DNA of 64,000 bases, taken from positions 62,001 through 126,000 of the forward strand of contig CADFJN010000007.1 in the NCBI GenBank assembly GCA_902834555.1, written 5' to 3'. This document shows positions 32,865 to 40,833 of this stretch, piece after piece (the stretch's first letter is position 1; the number at the start of each line of letters is the position of its first letter). Both the position numbers and the translations under genes were made by a program. The notes below the pieces were generated by a model. The model saw nothing but the letters and a program-made list of their open reading frames with translations, searched no databases and had not been told where the DNA came from. The stretch comes from Atopobiaceae bacterium (GTDB taxonomy: Bacteria; Actinomycetota; Coriobacteriia; Coriobacteriales; Atopobiaceae).

Positions 32865-34079
32865 ATGACCCACGCAAGATGCATCATCACTGCCGGATTG
32901 GTTCTTGCCCTTGCCACGCCGTGCGCGCTCTCCGTTGCGCCCACCGTTGCCATGGCAAGCCCCGAGGATGATCTCTCTGCCGCATCCGCAAAGCTCGACT
33001 CGCTTGGAGCAACCCTCTCCTCGATTCAGGAGCAGCTCTCCTCTGCCACCACCGAGCTTGAGCAGACAGGCTATGAAATCGCCAACACCGAGCAGCAGAT
33101 CTCTGACACGCAGACCCAGCTGGACGAGAAGCGCCAGGAGCTGGGCGCGCGCATGAAGAGCTCGTACAAGTCCGGCTCCTCGAGCGCGCTCGACCTCATC
33201 CTGTCATCCGCCTCCTTCGAGGAGCTGTCCTCGAACATCTACTACCTTGACAAGGTCTCCGAGGCGGACGCCGAGGCAATCTCCGAGGTGCAGTCGCTCT
33301 CGAACCAGCTAGAGCAGCAGAAGAGCGAGCTTGAGCAGCAGCAGGCGGACCAACAGAGCCAGGTGGACAGCCTTCAGTCCCAGACCTCTGATTACCAGAA
33401 CCAGGTTGCTGAAGCCCAGGCATATTACGACTCCCTTAACGAGGAGGTCCAGGCCCAGCTCGCAGCTGAGGCAGCTGCGGCAGCCGAGGCGGAGCAATCA
33501 AATTCTGTGTCTACCGTTGTTCAGGCCATCCAGACCCAGGAGACCATAAACTCCAATGGGGGTGGTGCTACCGAGACCAACACAAACAACTCGAGCAACA
33601 CCTATACCTCGAACGACACGGGTTACACGGACAACAGCTCGAACACCAACAACAACACCAACAACGGGTCTAATTCGAACAATAGCTCGAACACGAACAA
33701 CAGCTCTAACACCAATAGTGGGTCCAGCAGCTCCAACGTGCCCTCTGGCGGTGGCGTCTCCGCAGCGCTAGCGCTTGTCGGCCACCCCTATGTGTGTGGC
33801 GCCACGGGGCCCAACGCATTCGACTGCTCTGGCCTTGTCTGCTACGTGTACGGCTATGCTCGCGGACGCTCCACCTACTCGATGATCAGCTCCATCCAGG
33901 CAAGCGGTGGCTGGAAAACGAGTATCGACCAGCTCTCCTATGGTGACCTCGTCTTTGAGTATGGCGGCAGCCACGTGGGCATTTACCTCGGCAATGGCCA
34001 GATCGTCCATGCTGCCAACCCCTCTTCTGGCGTTATTGTGGGTGGCATCTACGGCTTCTACGGCGGTGGCTCGTACTAG
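32865..34079 (+). CDS. Secreted NlpC/P60 peptidoglycan hydrolase with coiled-coil (paralogue 1)
   Basis: 404 aa. Sec signal peptide (CIITAGLVLALATPCALSV, cleavage near AMA-SP), then a coiled coil of ~170 residues as in CwlO/PcsB regulators, an Asn/Ser-rich linker (~225-300) and a C-terminal C40 domain: catalytic Cys in FDCSGLVCY, His in GGSHVGIYLG and a third polar residue at IVHAAN. It cleaves peptidoglycan stem peptides; the coiled coil probably holds it inactive until engaged by a membrane partner such as FtsEX (family knowledge). Bases 33105-33293 are identical to 34506-34694 in the next gene. GAAAGGA precedes the ATG. Confidence 0.9.
   Translation: MTHARCIITAGLVLALATPCALSVAPTVAMASPEDDLSAASAKLDSLGATLSSIQEQLSSATTELEQTGYEIANTEQQISDTQTQLDEKRQELGARMKSSYKSGSSSALDLILSSASFEELSSNIYYLDKVSEADAEAISEVQSLSNQLEQQKSELEQQQADQQSQVDSLQSQTSDYQNQVAEAQAYYDSLNEEVQAQLAAEAAAAAEAEQSNSVSTVVQAIQTQETINSNGGGATETNTNNSSNTYTSNDTGYTDNSSNTNNNTNNGSNSNNSSNTNNSSNTNSGSSSSNVPSGGGVSAALALVGHPYVCGATGPNAFDCSGLVCYVYGYARGRSTYSMISSIQASGGWKTSIDQLSYGDLVFEYGGSHVGIYLGNGQIVHAANPSSGVIVGGIYGFYGGGSY
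33093..33293 (+). repeat. Duplicated 201-bp coding block, copy 1
   Basis: Matches 34494-34694 base for base apart from position 33104 (T versus C); 189 consecutive bases (33105-33293) are identical. It encodes the second half of the coiled coil; flanking sequence on both sides has diverged. Confidence 0.9.
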
Positions 34080-34113
34080 TGAGGCACTGGGCCTTGGACC
34101 CTCTCAAGCGAAG

Positions 34114-34129
34114 TGGGGGAGCACCCCCA
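34114..34129 (+). terminator. Short hairpin after the first NlpC/P60 gene
   Basis: TGGGGG/CCCCCA with a 4-nt loop, 35 bp after the stop, followed by AAGGTTG. Weak. Confidence 0.3.
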
Positions 34130-34199
34130 AGGTTGTAGGCATTTGCCTTATGGTGTTCCTTCCTCGCTGCAGTGCTGATACCCTAATAGAAATAGGCGT

Positions 34200-34225
34200 G
34201 TGCGGCTCCCGAAGGGGAGCCGCAC
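34200..34225 (+). other. Hairpin in front of the second NlpC/P60 gene
   Basis: 10-bp perfect stem GTGCGGCTCC/GGAGCCGCAC with a 6-nt loop ending 26 nt before the GTG start. Either a terminator isolating the two paralogues or a leader hairpin of the second. Confidence 0.5.
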
Positions 34226-34250
34226 TGTTAATGGCAAGGGAGGTCACGAC

Positions 34251-35540
34251 GTGACCAATAACATATCGCGCAGGGCACTCCTTCTTGGGGCCGCCTCCAC
34301 TACGTGGCTCGGCCTCATGTCGGGCATCCAGACCGCCCAGGCAGAACCAACCAGCGAGGAACTCCAATCGCAGCTCGAGGAGGCCCGGCAGCGGCTTGAG
34401 AGCGTTGGAAACACGCTTTCCTCGCTCCAGGACGAGCTGATGGACTCCCAGGTTGATCTTGAGAACATTCGATATCAGGTAGAGCAGACCACACAGCAGA
34501 TCTCCGACACGCAGACCCAGCTGGACGAGAAGCGCCAGGAGCTGGGCGCGCGCATGAAGAGCTCGTACAAGTCCGGCTCCTCGAGCGCGCTCGACCTCAT
34601 CCTGTCATCCGCCTCCTTCGAGGAGCTGTCCTCGAACATCTACTACCTTGACAAGGTCTCCGAGGCGGACGCCGAGGCAATCTCCGAGGTGCAGGACCTT
34701 GCCAACCAGCTGTCCGAGCAGCAGGCGCAACTCCAGACCCAGCAGGACGAGCAAGAGGCAAAGATCGAGGCCACCCAGCAGAGCGTTGATGACTACACCG
34801 CTCAGGTGAGCGAGGCACAGGACTACTACAACAGCCTTGATTCCGCCGTGCAGGAGCAGCTTGCGAAGGAAGCGGAAGAAGCGCAGCAAGAGAGCGCCGC
34901 TACAAGCGGCGTGGCTGCGGCAGTGGCCACAGCAGAGAGCGCCAACGGCGCCGTTACGCCATCGACAGCCGACTCCTCATCGCAGTCTTCTGACAACGAG
35001 TCGTCGGGCAGCTCTTCGAGCTCTAACAGCGGGTCAAGCTCAAGCTCCAACAGCGGGTCAAGCTCAAGCGGCGGTGGTTCGAGCTCTGGGAGCAGCTCGA
35101 ATTCCAGCAGCGGTTCCACCTCTAGCTCCGGTGGTGGTGGCTCAAAGACCTACTCAAGCAGCGTCATTGCGAATGCTGCGCAGTTTATTGGCTACCCGTA
35201 CAAGCGTTGGACCCAGGGCGTGAACTACGGCCCAAACGCGGATGGCTTCGACTGCTGTGGCCTGGTCGCGACGGCCTATCACATGGCGGGTTACTCCACG
35301 CCCTCCTATGCTACTTCCGTTCCCGGCCTCATCGCCGAGGTGAAGTCACGCGGCAACTGGAAGGACTGCAACCTCTCCAACTACCAGTCTGTGCTCTCGC
35401 CCGGTGACGTCATCTTCTGCTCGACGGGCCACGTTGCCATCTACTGCGGTGGGTCCACGATGATCCATGCCCCCGTTCCTGGTAGCTACGTTTGCTATGC
35501 CAATGTGTATGCTTGCATTGGTGGTGGATTTGGCGGCTAA
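34251..35540 (+). CDS. NlpC/P60 peptidoglycan hydrolase with coiled-coil and Tat-like signal (paralogue 2)
   Basis: 429 aa. The N-terminus NISRRALLLGAAST has a twin-arginine pattern rather than a plain Sec signal, with a possible AQA-E cleavage. A coiled coil (~30-220), a Ser/Gly-rich linker with near-repeats (GSSSSSNSGSSSS), and a C-terminal C40 domain follow: FDCCGLV (catalytic Cys, with Cys where Ser is usual), TGHVAIYCGG and MIHAPV. It shares 63 identical coiled-coil residues with its upstream paralogue. GTG 34251 is chosen from GGGAGG upstream; the in-frame ATG 34200 lies inside the hairpin. Confidence 0.88.
   Translation: MTNNISRRALLLGAASTTWLGLMSGIQTAQAEPTSEELQSQLEEARQRLESVGNTLSSLQDELMDSQVDLENIRYQVEQTTQQISDTQTQLDEKRQELGARMKSSYKSGSSSALDLILSSASFEELSSNIYYLDKVSEADAEAISEVQDLANQLSEQQAQLQTQQDEQEAKIEATQQSVDDYTAQVSEAQDYYNSLDSAVQEQLAKEAEEAQQESAATSGVAAAVATAESANGAVTPSTADSSSQSSDNESSGSSSSSNSGSSSSSNSGSSSSGGGSSSGSSSNSSSGSTSSSGGGGSKTYSSSVIANAAQFIGYPYKRWTQGVNYGPNADGFDCCGLVATAYHMAGYSTPSYATSVPGLIAEVKSRGNWKDCNLSNYQSVLSPGDVIFCSTGHVAIYCGGSTMIHAPVPGSYVCYANVYACIGGGFGG
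34494..34694 (+). repeat. Duplicated 201-bp coding block, copy 2
   Basis: Partner of 33093-33293, offset 1401 bp. Encodes residues from QQISDTQTQLDEKRQ to AEAISEVQ of the coiled coil. Confidence 0.9.
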
Positions 35541-35568
35541 GACGTCCTCCAACCTCACGTGCTCGCGC

Positions 35569-35605
35569 CAACGCCCCCAGAGGAGTAATCTGGGGGCGTT
35601 GTTGT
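35569..35605 (+). terminator. Terminator after the second NlpC/P60 gene
   Basis: 12-bp perfect stem CAACGCCCCCAG (35569-35580) / CTGGGGGCGTTG (35590-35601) followed by TTGTTG. Confidence 0.85.
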
Positions 35606-35634
35606 TGCAGATGTAAGAGAGTGGTGGTTGGTTC

Positions 35635-37248
35635 ATGACAGAGCGTGCGGCGCGCAGGCTCACGGTGGGACGTCGCCTTTCGCGGAGGTTCCAGGTGAAC
35701 TTGGTGGGGGAGGGCGCGCTCGCGGGACTCCTCGGCGGTGGGGTCGTGACGCTCTACCGACTCGCGCTCTCTCTTGCAGAGAAGGGTCTGCGCTCCATCA
35801 CAAGTGCCTTTGCCGGTCACGCCATACTTGTGGCTGCATGGTTTGCAATTCTCGCCGTTCTTCTCGTTGTGGTCTCAAAGCTCTTGCTATGGGAGCCCTA
35901 TACTCAGGGAAGCGGTATTCCCCAGATAGACGCCGAGGTCATAGGTCGCATTGATATGCCGTGGCACCGTGTCATCGGCGCAAAGTTCATAGAGGGAACG
36001 CTCTGCGCCTTTGCAGGCCTCTCGCTTGGACGAGAAGGTCCCTCCGTCCAGCTGGGAGGCATGTCAGGTAAGGCGGTGGCAAAGGCGCTCAAGCGCGGAA
36101 GGGGAGAGGAGCGCCTGCTTGTCACCTGCGGTGCCGCTGCCGGCATGTCCGCTGCCTTTCATGCTCCGCTTACGGGTGTCCTCTTTGCAGTCGAGGAGAT
36201 TCACAAGCAGTTCAGCGCCCCGCTCATTGTCTCCGTCATGACGGCCTCGGTTGTATCGGACTTTCTGGTTTCTCAGGTGCTCGGAGTGCGGCCGGTGCTC
36301 AGCCTCTCCTTTGCTGCCGACCTTCCACACATCGACTACGCGCTCGTCGTGGTTCTCGGCCTTGCCTGCGGCGTCCTTGGCGCCCTCCACAATAGGGGCA
36401 TGTTCTTTGCCCAGCGCTGCTACGACAAGATCCAGCAGCACCTTCCATATGCGCGTCTCGCTATCCCATTTGCTCTTGCCGGAGTTGTAGCCTTTACGTT
36501 TCCCCAGCTCATGTGTGGCGGAGATGCCATCGTTGAGACCATCCAGCAGACGGGTGGGCTAGCATGGTGGACCATCATGGGCCTTCTTCTTGGCAAGTAC
36601 CTCTTTACGACCATCTGCTTTGCCTCCGGCGCACCTGGTGGAACGCTCTTTCCGTTGGTGGCCATGGGATCACTCATGGGCGGCCTCTTTGGCGTTATCG
36701 CCATCAACGCGCTGGGGCTGCCACAGGCCTATGTGGTGAATTTTGTTGCACTGGGTGTGGCAGGGTGCTTCTCGGGCGTCGTGAGGGCCCCTGTGACGGC
36801 AGTGGTGCTGGTATTCGAGCTTACGGGGTCTCTTGACTCGCTTCTGTCCGTCTCAATTGTTGCCATCTTGGCGTTTGTCACGGCAAACGTACTGCGAGTC
36901 GACCCGTTCTACGAGCACCTGCTCGCCAAACTTCTGGGGGTGACGCCCGATGACCCCATGGTCAATGGCGATGCTGGCGAGAAGATCCTGCATACCTACC
37001 CGGTGGGCACGGGGGCGCGCATCGAAAACATGCTCATCCGAGACATTCCCTGGCCAGACAGCGTGCGCGTGGTGACCGTGGAACGTGCCGGGCAAGAGAT
37101 AGTTCCCACGGGAAGCACGCGAATCATGGCGCTTGACAACCTGCTCATAATCATGGATACCGACACGGAGAGCGACGCAAGCCTCAAGCTTCAGCAGATG
37201 ACACGCGCAGGCATCGACACGCAATGGACACCGTCGAACGCACGGTGA
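35635..37248 (+). CDS. ClC-type chloride channel/antiporter with C-terminal TrkA-C-like domain
   Basis: 537 aa with about ten to eleven membrane helices. ClC signature motifs: GSGIPQ, GREGPSVQ (gating Glu), GAPGGTLFP. A Glu pair AVEEIHK lies where the proton-path Glu of H+/Cl- exchangers sits, so an antiporter is likelier than a channel. The last ~90 residues (from about IENMLIRDIPW) resemble an RCK/TrkA-C regulatory domain. Ribosome-binding site weak (GAGAG 13 nt upstream). It stands alone between two terminators. Confidence 0.92.
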   Translation: MTERAARRLTVGRRLSRRFQVNLVGEGALAGLLGGGVVTLYRLALSLAEKGLRSITSAFAGHAILVAAWFAILAVLLVVVSKLLLWEPYTQGSGIPQIDAEVIGRIDMPWHRVIGAKFIEGTLCAFAGLSLGREGPSVQLGGMSGKAVAKALKRGRGEERLLVTCGAAAGMSAAFHAPLTGVLFAVEEIHKQFSAPLIVSVMTASVVSDFLVSQVLGVRPVLSLSFAADLPHIDYALVVVLGLACGVLGALHNRGMFFAQRCYDKIQQHLPYARLAIPFALAGVVAFTFPQLMCGGDAIVETIQQTGGLAWWTIMGLLLGKYLFTTICFASGAPGGTLFPLVAMGSLMGGLFGVIAINALGLPQAYVVNFVALGVAGCFSGVVRAPVTAVVLVFELTGSLDSLLSVSIVAILAFVTANVLRVDPFYEHLLAKLLGVTPDDPMVNGDAGEKILHTYPVGTGARIENMLIRDIPWPDSVRVVTVERAGQEIVPTGSTRIMALDNLLIIMDTDTESDASLKLQQMTRAGIDTQWTPSNAR

Positions 37249-37310
37249 GTAATGTATCTCTAGCCATTGCTTGATTGATCTCGTTGTTACTTTTTAGAAA
37301 GGGGAGAACG

Positions 37311-37982
37311 CTAGACGGGCTGGGCACACCACGCCTTGTATGCGCCGTCGTCTGTTGTGAACTCGGAGAACCATATGCCGATGGCGTCACCAACGTTATA
37401 AGTCGCAAGGTTCTCGCGCATTGTCCATGCAGATAGATCAAACGAGCATGTGCCGCCAGCTCTGATACCTAGGTCCTTGGCGTTTGGCGATGATGACTCC
37501 ACCGAAAGGGTCACAAGAACATTGTCGCTGTCAATTGAAGCGATTTTCCCCTCGCACGAGTAGACGGGAGAAGGGGTCAAGTCATGGGAGGCAGCAAGCA
37601 AAGGTTCGTGTTCTGACGGAGAATCTTGACCCTTGAACTCAGCGCAGTAACCGTTACGGGCGCCTGGACTTCCGGCCTCGCCGTGGATGTAGCCAATCGT
37701 TATCTCTTTGCCAACATCGAAGTCGTAGAACTCGCTGTTGTCACTAAACACAAATCGGATGGGGTCTTCCGCAAAGGTGGTGTCCTCATCCATGGCAGTG
37801 GCGTGTATTGAGAGCGCATGGGATTCAGGCTCGACTGATACAACCACTCCAGATACAAAGTCAAGATGGGCGTTTCCACCAGAACTAAGAGACGATGCTG
37901 GAAACGCAGACACGAGGAGCCATATGCCACAAAGGCAGACTGCCACTGCACTAGCGAGAAGCTTCCACCGCCTTGCGACCAT
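37311..37982 (-). CDS. Exported or membrane-anchored protein of unknown function
   Basis: 223 aa, family not recognised. Residues 8-30 form one hydrophobic segment (LLASAVAVCLCGIWLLVSAF), a signal peptide or anchor; the rest is a soluble extracytoplasmic region that appears to hold two similar beta-rich halves, each starting with a short V-S-V/I-x-S strand (VVVSVEPESHALSI and KIASIDSDNVLVTL) and each carrying a G-GI/ITIGY type strand later. Possibly an OB-like repeat. Monocistronic; more AT-rich than the average for the window. Confidence 0.6.
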   Translation of the reverse strand: MVARRWKLLASAVAVCLCGIWLLVSAFPASSLSSGGNAHLDFVSGVVVSVEPESHALSIHATAMDEDTTFAEDPIRFVFSDNSEFYDFDVGKEITIGYIHGEAGSPGARNGYCAEFKGQDSPSEHEPLLAASHDLTPSPVYSCEGKIASIDSDNVLVTLSVESSSPNAKDLGIRAGGTCSFDLSAWTMRENLATYNVGDAIGIWFSEFTTDDGAYKAWCAQPV

Positions 37983-38105
37983 ACCTCAGCCTCCGTCCGT
38001 TGGGGGGGCCTAGCTGCGAGTGTCGCACATTCGGAGTCTTCTCGCTACTTTACATAAGATATATTATCGCGGTTATTGATTAGGAGAGTTCAAACGAGGA
38101 AAGGG

Positions 38106-38144
38106 CGTGTCTCAGACGAGAATATCTTCTATCTGAGACACGCA
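38106..38144 (-). terminator. Terminator downstream of trxB
   Basis: 12-bp perfect stem GCGTGTCTCAGA (38106-38117) / TCTGAGACACGC (38133-38144); on the minus strand it is followed by CCTTTCCTCGTTT. Confidence 0.75.
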
Positions 38145-38183
38145 CTTCGACGTTTTCAGAGCCTATAAACCTTTGTTTGGAAC

Positions 38184-39140
38184 CTAACCCTCGACAGGCC
38201 TCCCAAGGAACGCAGCAGCGCTGTTTGCAGCTATGGCACCATCAGCCGCGGCGGTTACAATCTGACGCAGAGGTGTCTTACGAACGTCGCCGGCGGCAAA
38301 GAGCCCCGGTGTCCTTGTCGCCATGCGCTCGTCAGTAAGGATGTAGCCCGACGGGTCAAGGTCCACCAATCCGCTTACGAGCTGACTTGCAGGCACACGG
38401 CCAACAAAGACGAAGACGCCAAATGAGCCCTCCTCGTATGTCTCGACAGACGTCTCGCCAGTCTCATTGTTCCTGAAGGTAATCGTAGATGGAAGCTCCT
38501 CACCCTCCAGCGAAACGATACTCGTAAGGTACCTTACGGTTACTTTCTCGTTCTCTTCGAGCTCTTGAGCAACGGCTGCCTGCGCGCGCAGATGGTCCTT
38601 GCGCACAATCAAGATAACCTCGTTCGCAAAACGAGTGAGGAAGAGGGCCTCCTCGGCTGCAGAGTTTCCGCCCCCAACAACGTAGACGCGCTTGCCGCGA
38701 TAGAACATTCCGTCGCAGGTGGCGCAATACGAGACGCCGTGCGAAGCGAACTTCTCCTCACCCTCAAAGCCGGCACGACGTGGTGTAGCTCCGCCGGCGA
38801 GAATGACCGACTTGGCAGCAAGCTCGCCATCTGGTGTGCAAAGGGTAAAGATGCCGTTCTCGTCGCTGTGCGTGAGGCCCGTCACTTGCTCCATGCGGAC
38901 CTCGGCCCCAAGGTCGACGGCTTGAGACCGCATTGCCTCAGAGAGCGTGTAGCCGTCCGTGTGCGGGAGGCCTGGGTAGTTATCTATCTCGCTCGTGAGG
39001 ATGGTTTGGCCACCAAAAGCCTCCTGCTCAAGCGTGACCGCATCAAGAAGCGATCGCTGAGCGTAGATTGCAGCCGTAAGGCCAGCTGGACCGCCGCCGA
39101 CAATGACAAGGTCCTTTACCTGCTGACTATTGCTTCCCAT
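38184..39140 (-). CDS. trxB: Thioredoxin reductase
   Basis: 318 aa, standard length. FAD site VIVGGGPAGLTAAIYA, redox-active SYCATCDG (~138-141), NADPH site VYVVGGGNSAAEEALF and C-terminal FAD motif GLFAAGDVR. It reduces thioredoxin or a related partner with NADPH. No thioredoxin gene is adjacent. A promoter-like TTGACA element lies ~125 bp upstream. Confidence 0.95.
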   Translation of the reverse strand: MGSNSQQVKDLVIVGGGPAGLTAAIYAQRSLLDAVTLEQEAFGGQTILTSEIDNYPGLPHTDGYTLSEAMRSQAVDLGAEVRMEQVTGLTHSDENGIFTLCTPDGELAAKSVILAGGATPRRAGFEGEEKFASHGVSYCATCDGMFYRGKRVYVVGGGNSAAEEALFLTRFANEVILIVRKDHLRAQAAVAQELEENEKVTVRYLTSIVSLEGEELPSTITFRNNETGETSVETYEEGSFGVFVFVGRVPASQLVSGLVDLDPSGYILTDERMATRTPGLFAAGDVRKTPLRQIVTAAADGAIAANSAAAFLGRPVEG

Positions 39141-39238
39141 ATTGAATCCAATCCGATCAGGTGAGCAGAAACGCTTCGCTCCCCCGGTCTTCCTTTTCGG
39201 TGTTCCTCTCCCCTGCTATACCCAACAATCAATTCGGC

Positions 39239-39268
39239 ATATACGACCATCGTGCTTACATATGTCAA
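39239..39268 (-). promoter_or_regulatory. Candidate trxB promoter
   Basis: Minus strand: -35 TTGACA (39263-39268) and a -10-like GTATAT (39239-39244), 18-bp spacing, reading toward trxB. Confidence 0.5.
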
Positions 39269-39269
39269 T

Positions 39270-39305
39270 CCCCACGGGAGCCACGCAAGGAGGCTGTCCG
39301 TGGGG
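39270..39305 (-). terminator. Hairpin between uraA-like gene and trxB promoter
   Basis: CCCCACGG (39270-39277) / CCGTGGGG (39298-39305) with an inner AGCC/GGCT pairing; lies 42 bp after the permease stop on the minus strand. The sequence beyond it (ATTGACAT) is the trxB -35 region. Confidence 0.5.
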
Positions 39306-39347
39306 AGGGTATAGTGCAAGAACGAGTAAGGAATGGCCCAGCGAGCC

Positions 39348-40664
39348 TTAGTTCTCCCGTTTGGCTGTTGTTGTTGCCTTATCCTCCGCAGCATCGGCGG
39401 GCTTCTCCGAGAGAGGCATGGGAAGGACAAGGTTCATGATGATGCCAACCAACGTGGAAGTGGCCATTCCAGGAAGCGCGTACTGACCAATTGGAATGGA
39501 GATGCCCGAGGTCTCCATTCCAACGCCCAAGATGATTACTACAGAGGCAATCATGAGGTTGCGGTTGACCCCAAAGTCGACCTTGTTGGTCACAAACATC
39601 CTAAGGCCGTTGGAGGCAATGAGACCAAAGAGCAGGAGGCTCACTCCGCCCATGACAGGAGAAGGGATAGAGCGGATAAGGGCAGAGAGCTTGGGGCAGA
39701 AGCCGCCGACAATCAGGGCAAATCCCGCCGCATACCAAAAGACCTGCGTGGAGTAGACGCGAGTAACGCTCATGACGCCAATGTTCTCCGCGTATGTCGT
39801 GGTAGGAGGTCCTCCAAGGAATCCAGAGATCACCGTTGAGATGCCATCACCGGCAAGCGAGCGCGGAAGCATGGGGCGATAATCCTTGCCCACAATCTCG
39901 CCAACGGCGAGAAGATGGCCAATGTGCTCGATGACAACAACGAGAGCAACCGGCCCAATGAGCGCGATAGCGCCCCAGTCCCAGACGGGATGCTGGAATG
40001 TGGGAAGGCCGACCCAAGCGGCATCTACAACCGTCTGGAAGTCTACAAGTCCGCATGCCAATGAAACAATGTAGCCAAGGATGATGGCGAGAAGTACGGG
40101 AACGGTACCAATGAGACCACCCATGCTGGAGAAGATCACCGCAGCAAAGAGAGTTATTGCGGCAATAATCGCTCCAAGCCCGTAGAAAACCGTGGTGCCG
40201 TCGGAAGCCGTGGTCTGGAACGCCATGCCAGCGGCAGTGGCGGAGAGGCCAACGCCAATGACGACCATCACCGATGCGACAAGTACCGGAGGAAGCAGCC
40301 GATCAAGCCAGCCCGTGCCCACCAACTTGATAATCCCGGCGACAGCAAGGAACACGAGGCCGGCAACAACAACTCCCGAGAGCGCAGCGTTGAGACCGCG
40401 TGTGGCACCGATGATAACAATGGGGCTGATGAAGGCGAATGAGCTTCCGAGGTAGCTGGGGATCTTGTTCCTCGTTACGAGCAGGTAGCAGATGGTTCCG
40501 ATGCCAGAGCACATGATGGCCACGTTTGGATCAAGCCCCGTGAGGACGGGGACCAGAACCGTTGAGCCAAACATGCTCATCATGTGCTGAATACCCAGAG
40601 GAATTGCTCGAGAGACCGAGACCCGGTCATCGACTCCAATTACCTCGCGTTCGTGTCGTCGCAT
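39348..40664 (-). CDS. Uracil/xanthine permease (NCS2, UraA-like)
   Basis: About 438 aa with ~13-14 membrane helices. NCS2 features: QHMMSMFGSTVLVPVL near the N-terminus (the UraA QHxxAMFGAT motif), EHIGHLLAVGEIVGKDY and a GGPPTTTYAENIGVM motif that lines the substrate site. It imports uracil (or xanthine) with H+. Start uncertain: ATG 40664 is chosen; ATG 40688 is also open, with GAAGGAG between the two. Confidence 0.92.
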   Translation of the reverse strand: MRRHEREVIGVDDRVSVSRAIPLGIQHMMSMFGSTVLVPVLTGLDPNVAIMCSGIGTICYLLVTRNKIPSYLGSSFAFISPIVIIGATRGLNAALSGVVVAGLVFLAVAGIIKLVGTGWLDRLLPPVLVASVMVVIGVGLSATAAGMAFQTTASDGTTVFYGLGAIIAAITLFAAVIFSSMGGLIGTVPVLLAIILGYIVSLACGLVDFQTVVDAAWVGLPTFQHPVWDWGAIALIGPVALVVVIEHIGHLLAVGEIVGKDYRPMLPRSLAGDGISTVISGFLGGPPTTTYAENIGVMSVTRVYSTQVFWYAAGFALIVGGFCPKLSALIRSIPSPVMGGVSLLLFGLIASNGLRMFVTNKVDFGVNRNLMIASVVIILGVGMETSGISIPIGQYALPGMATSTLVGIIMNLVLPMPLSEKPADAAEDKATTTAKREN

Positions 40665-40726
40665 GCGATAGATCACGCTCCTTCTCATTACGCCCAGGTG
40701 CTATCCAGGCAATTCGACACAGCAGC

Positions 40727-40738
40727 CAATACGTATTG
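40727..40738. promoter_or_regulatory. 12-bp palindrome upstream of the UraA-like gene
   Basis: CAATACGTATTG is a perfect dyad 63-74 bp before the permease start. Candidate operator; regulator unknown. Confidence 0.35.
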
Positions 40739-40765
40739 CTTTGGCTTGATGCATGGTAGAAAACG

Positions 40766-40795
40766 GGGACCCGGAAGGAAGGCCAACCGGGTCCC
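40766..40795 (-). terminator. Terminator of the NCS2 gene at 40834
   Basis: 9-bp perfect stem GGGACCCGG/CCGGGTCCC; on the minus strand followed by CGTTTTCT. Confidence 0.75.
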
Positions 40796-40833
40796 TTGCT
40801 GGAACTCATTGAAAGACGTTCAAGCGATGCCTC

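Noticed and set aside
33560..33740. Asn/Ser-codon repeats as a CRISPR or tandem DNA repeat
   Set aside because: The repetition follows from the low-complexity linker of the NlpC/P60 protein; unit lengths and bases vary.
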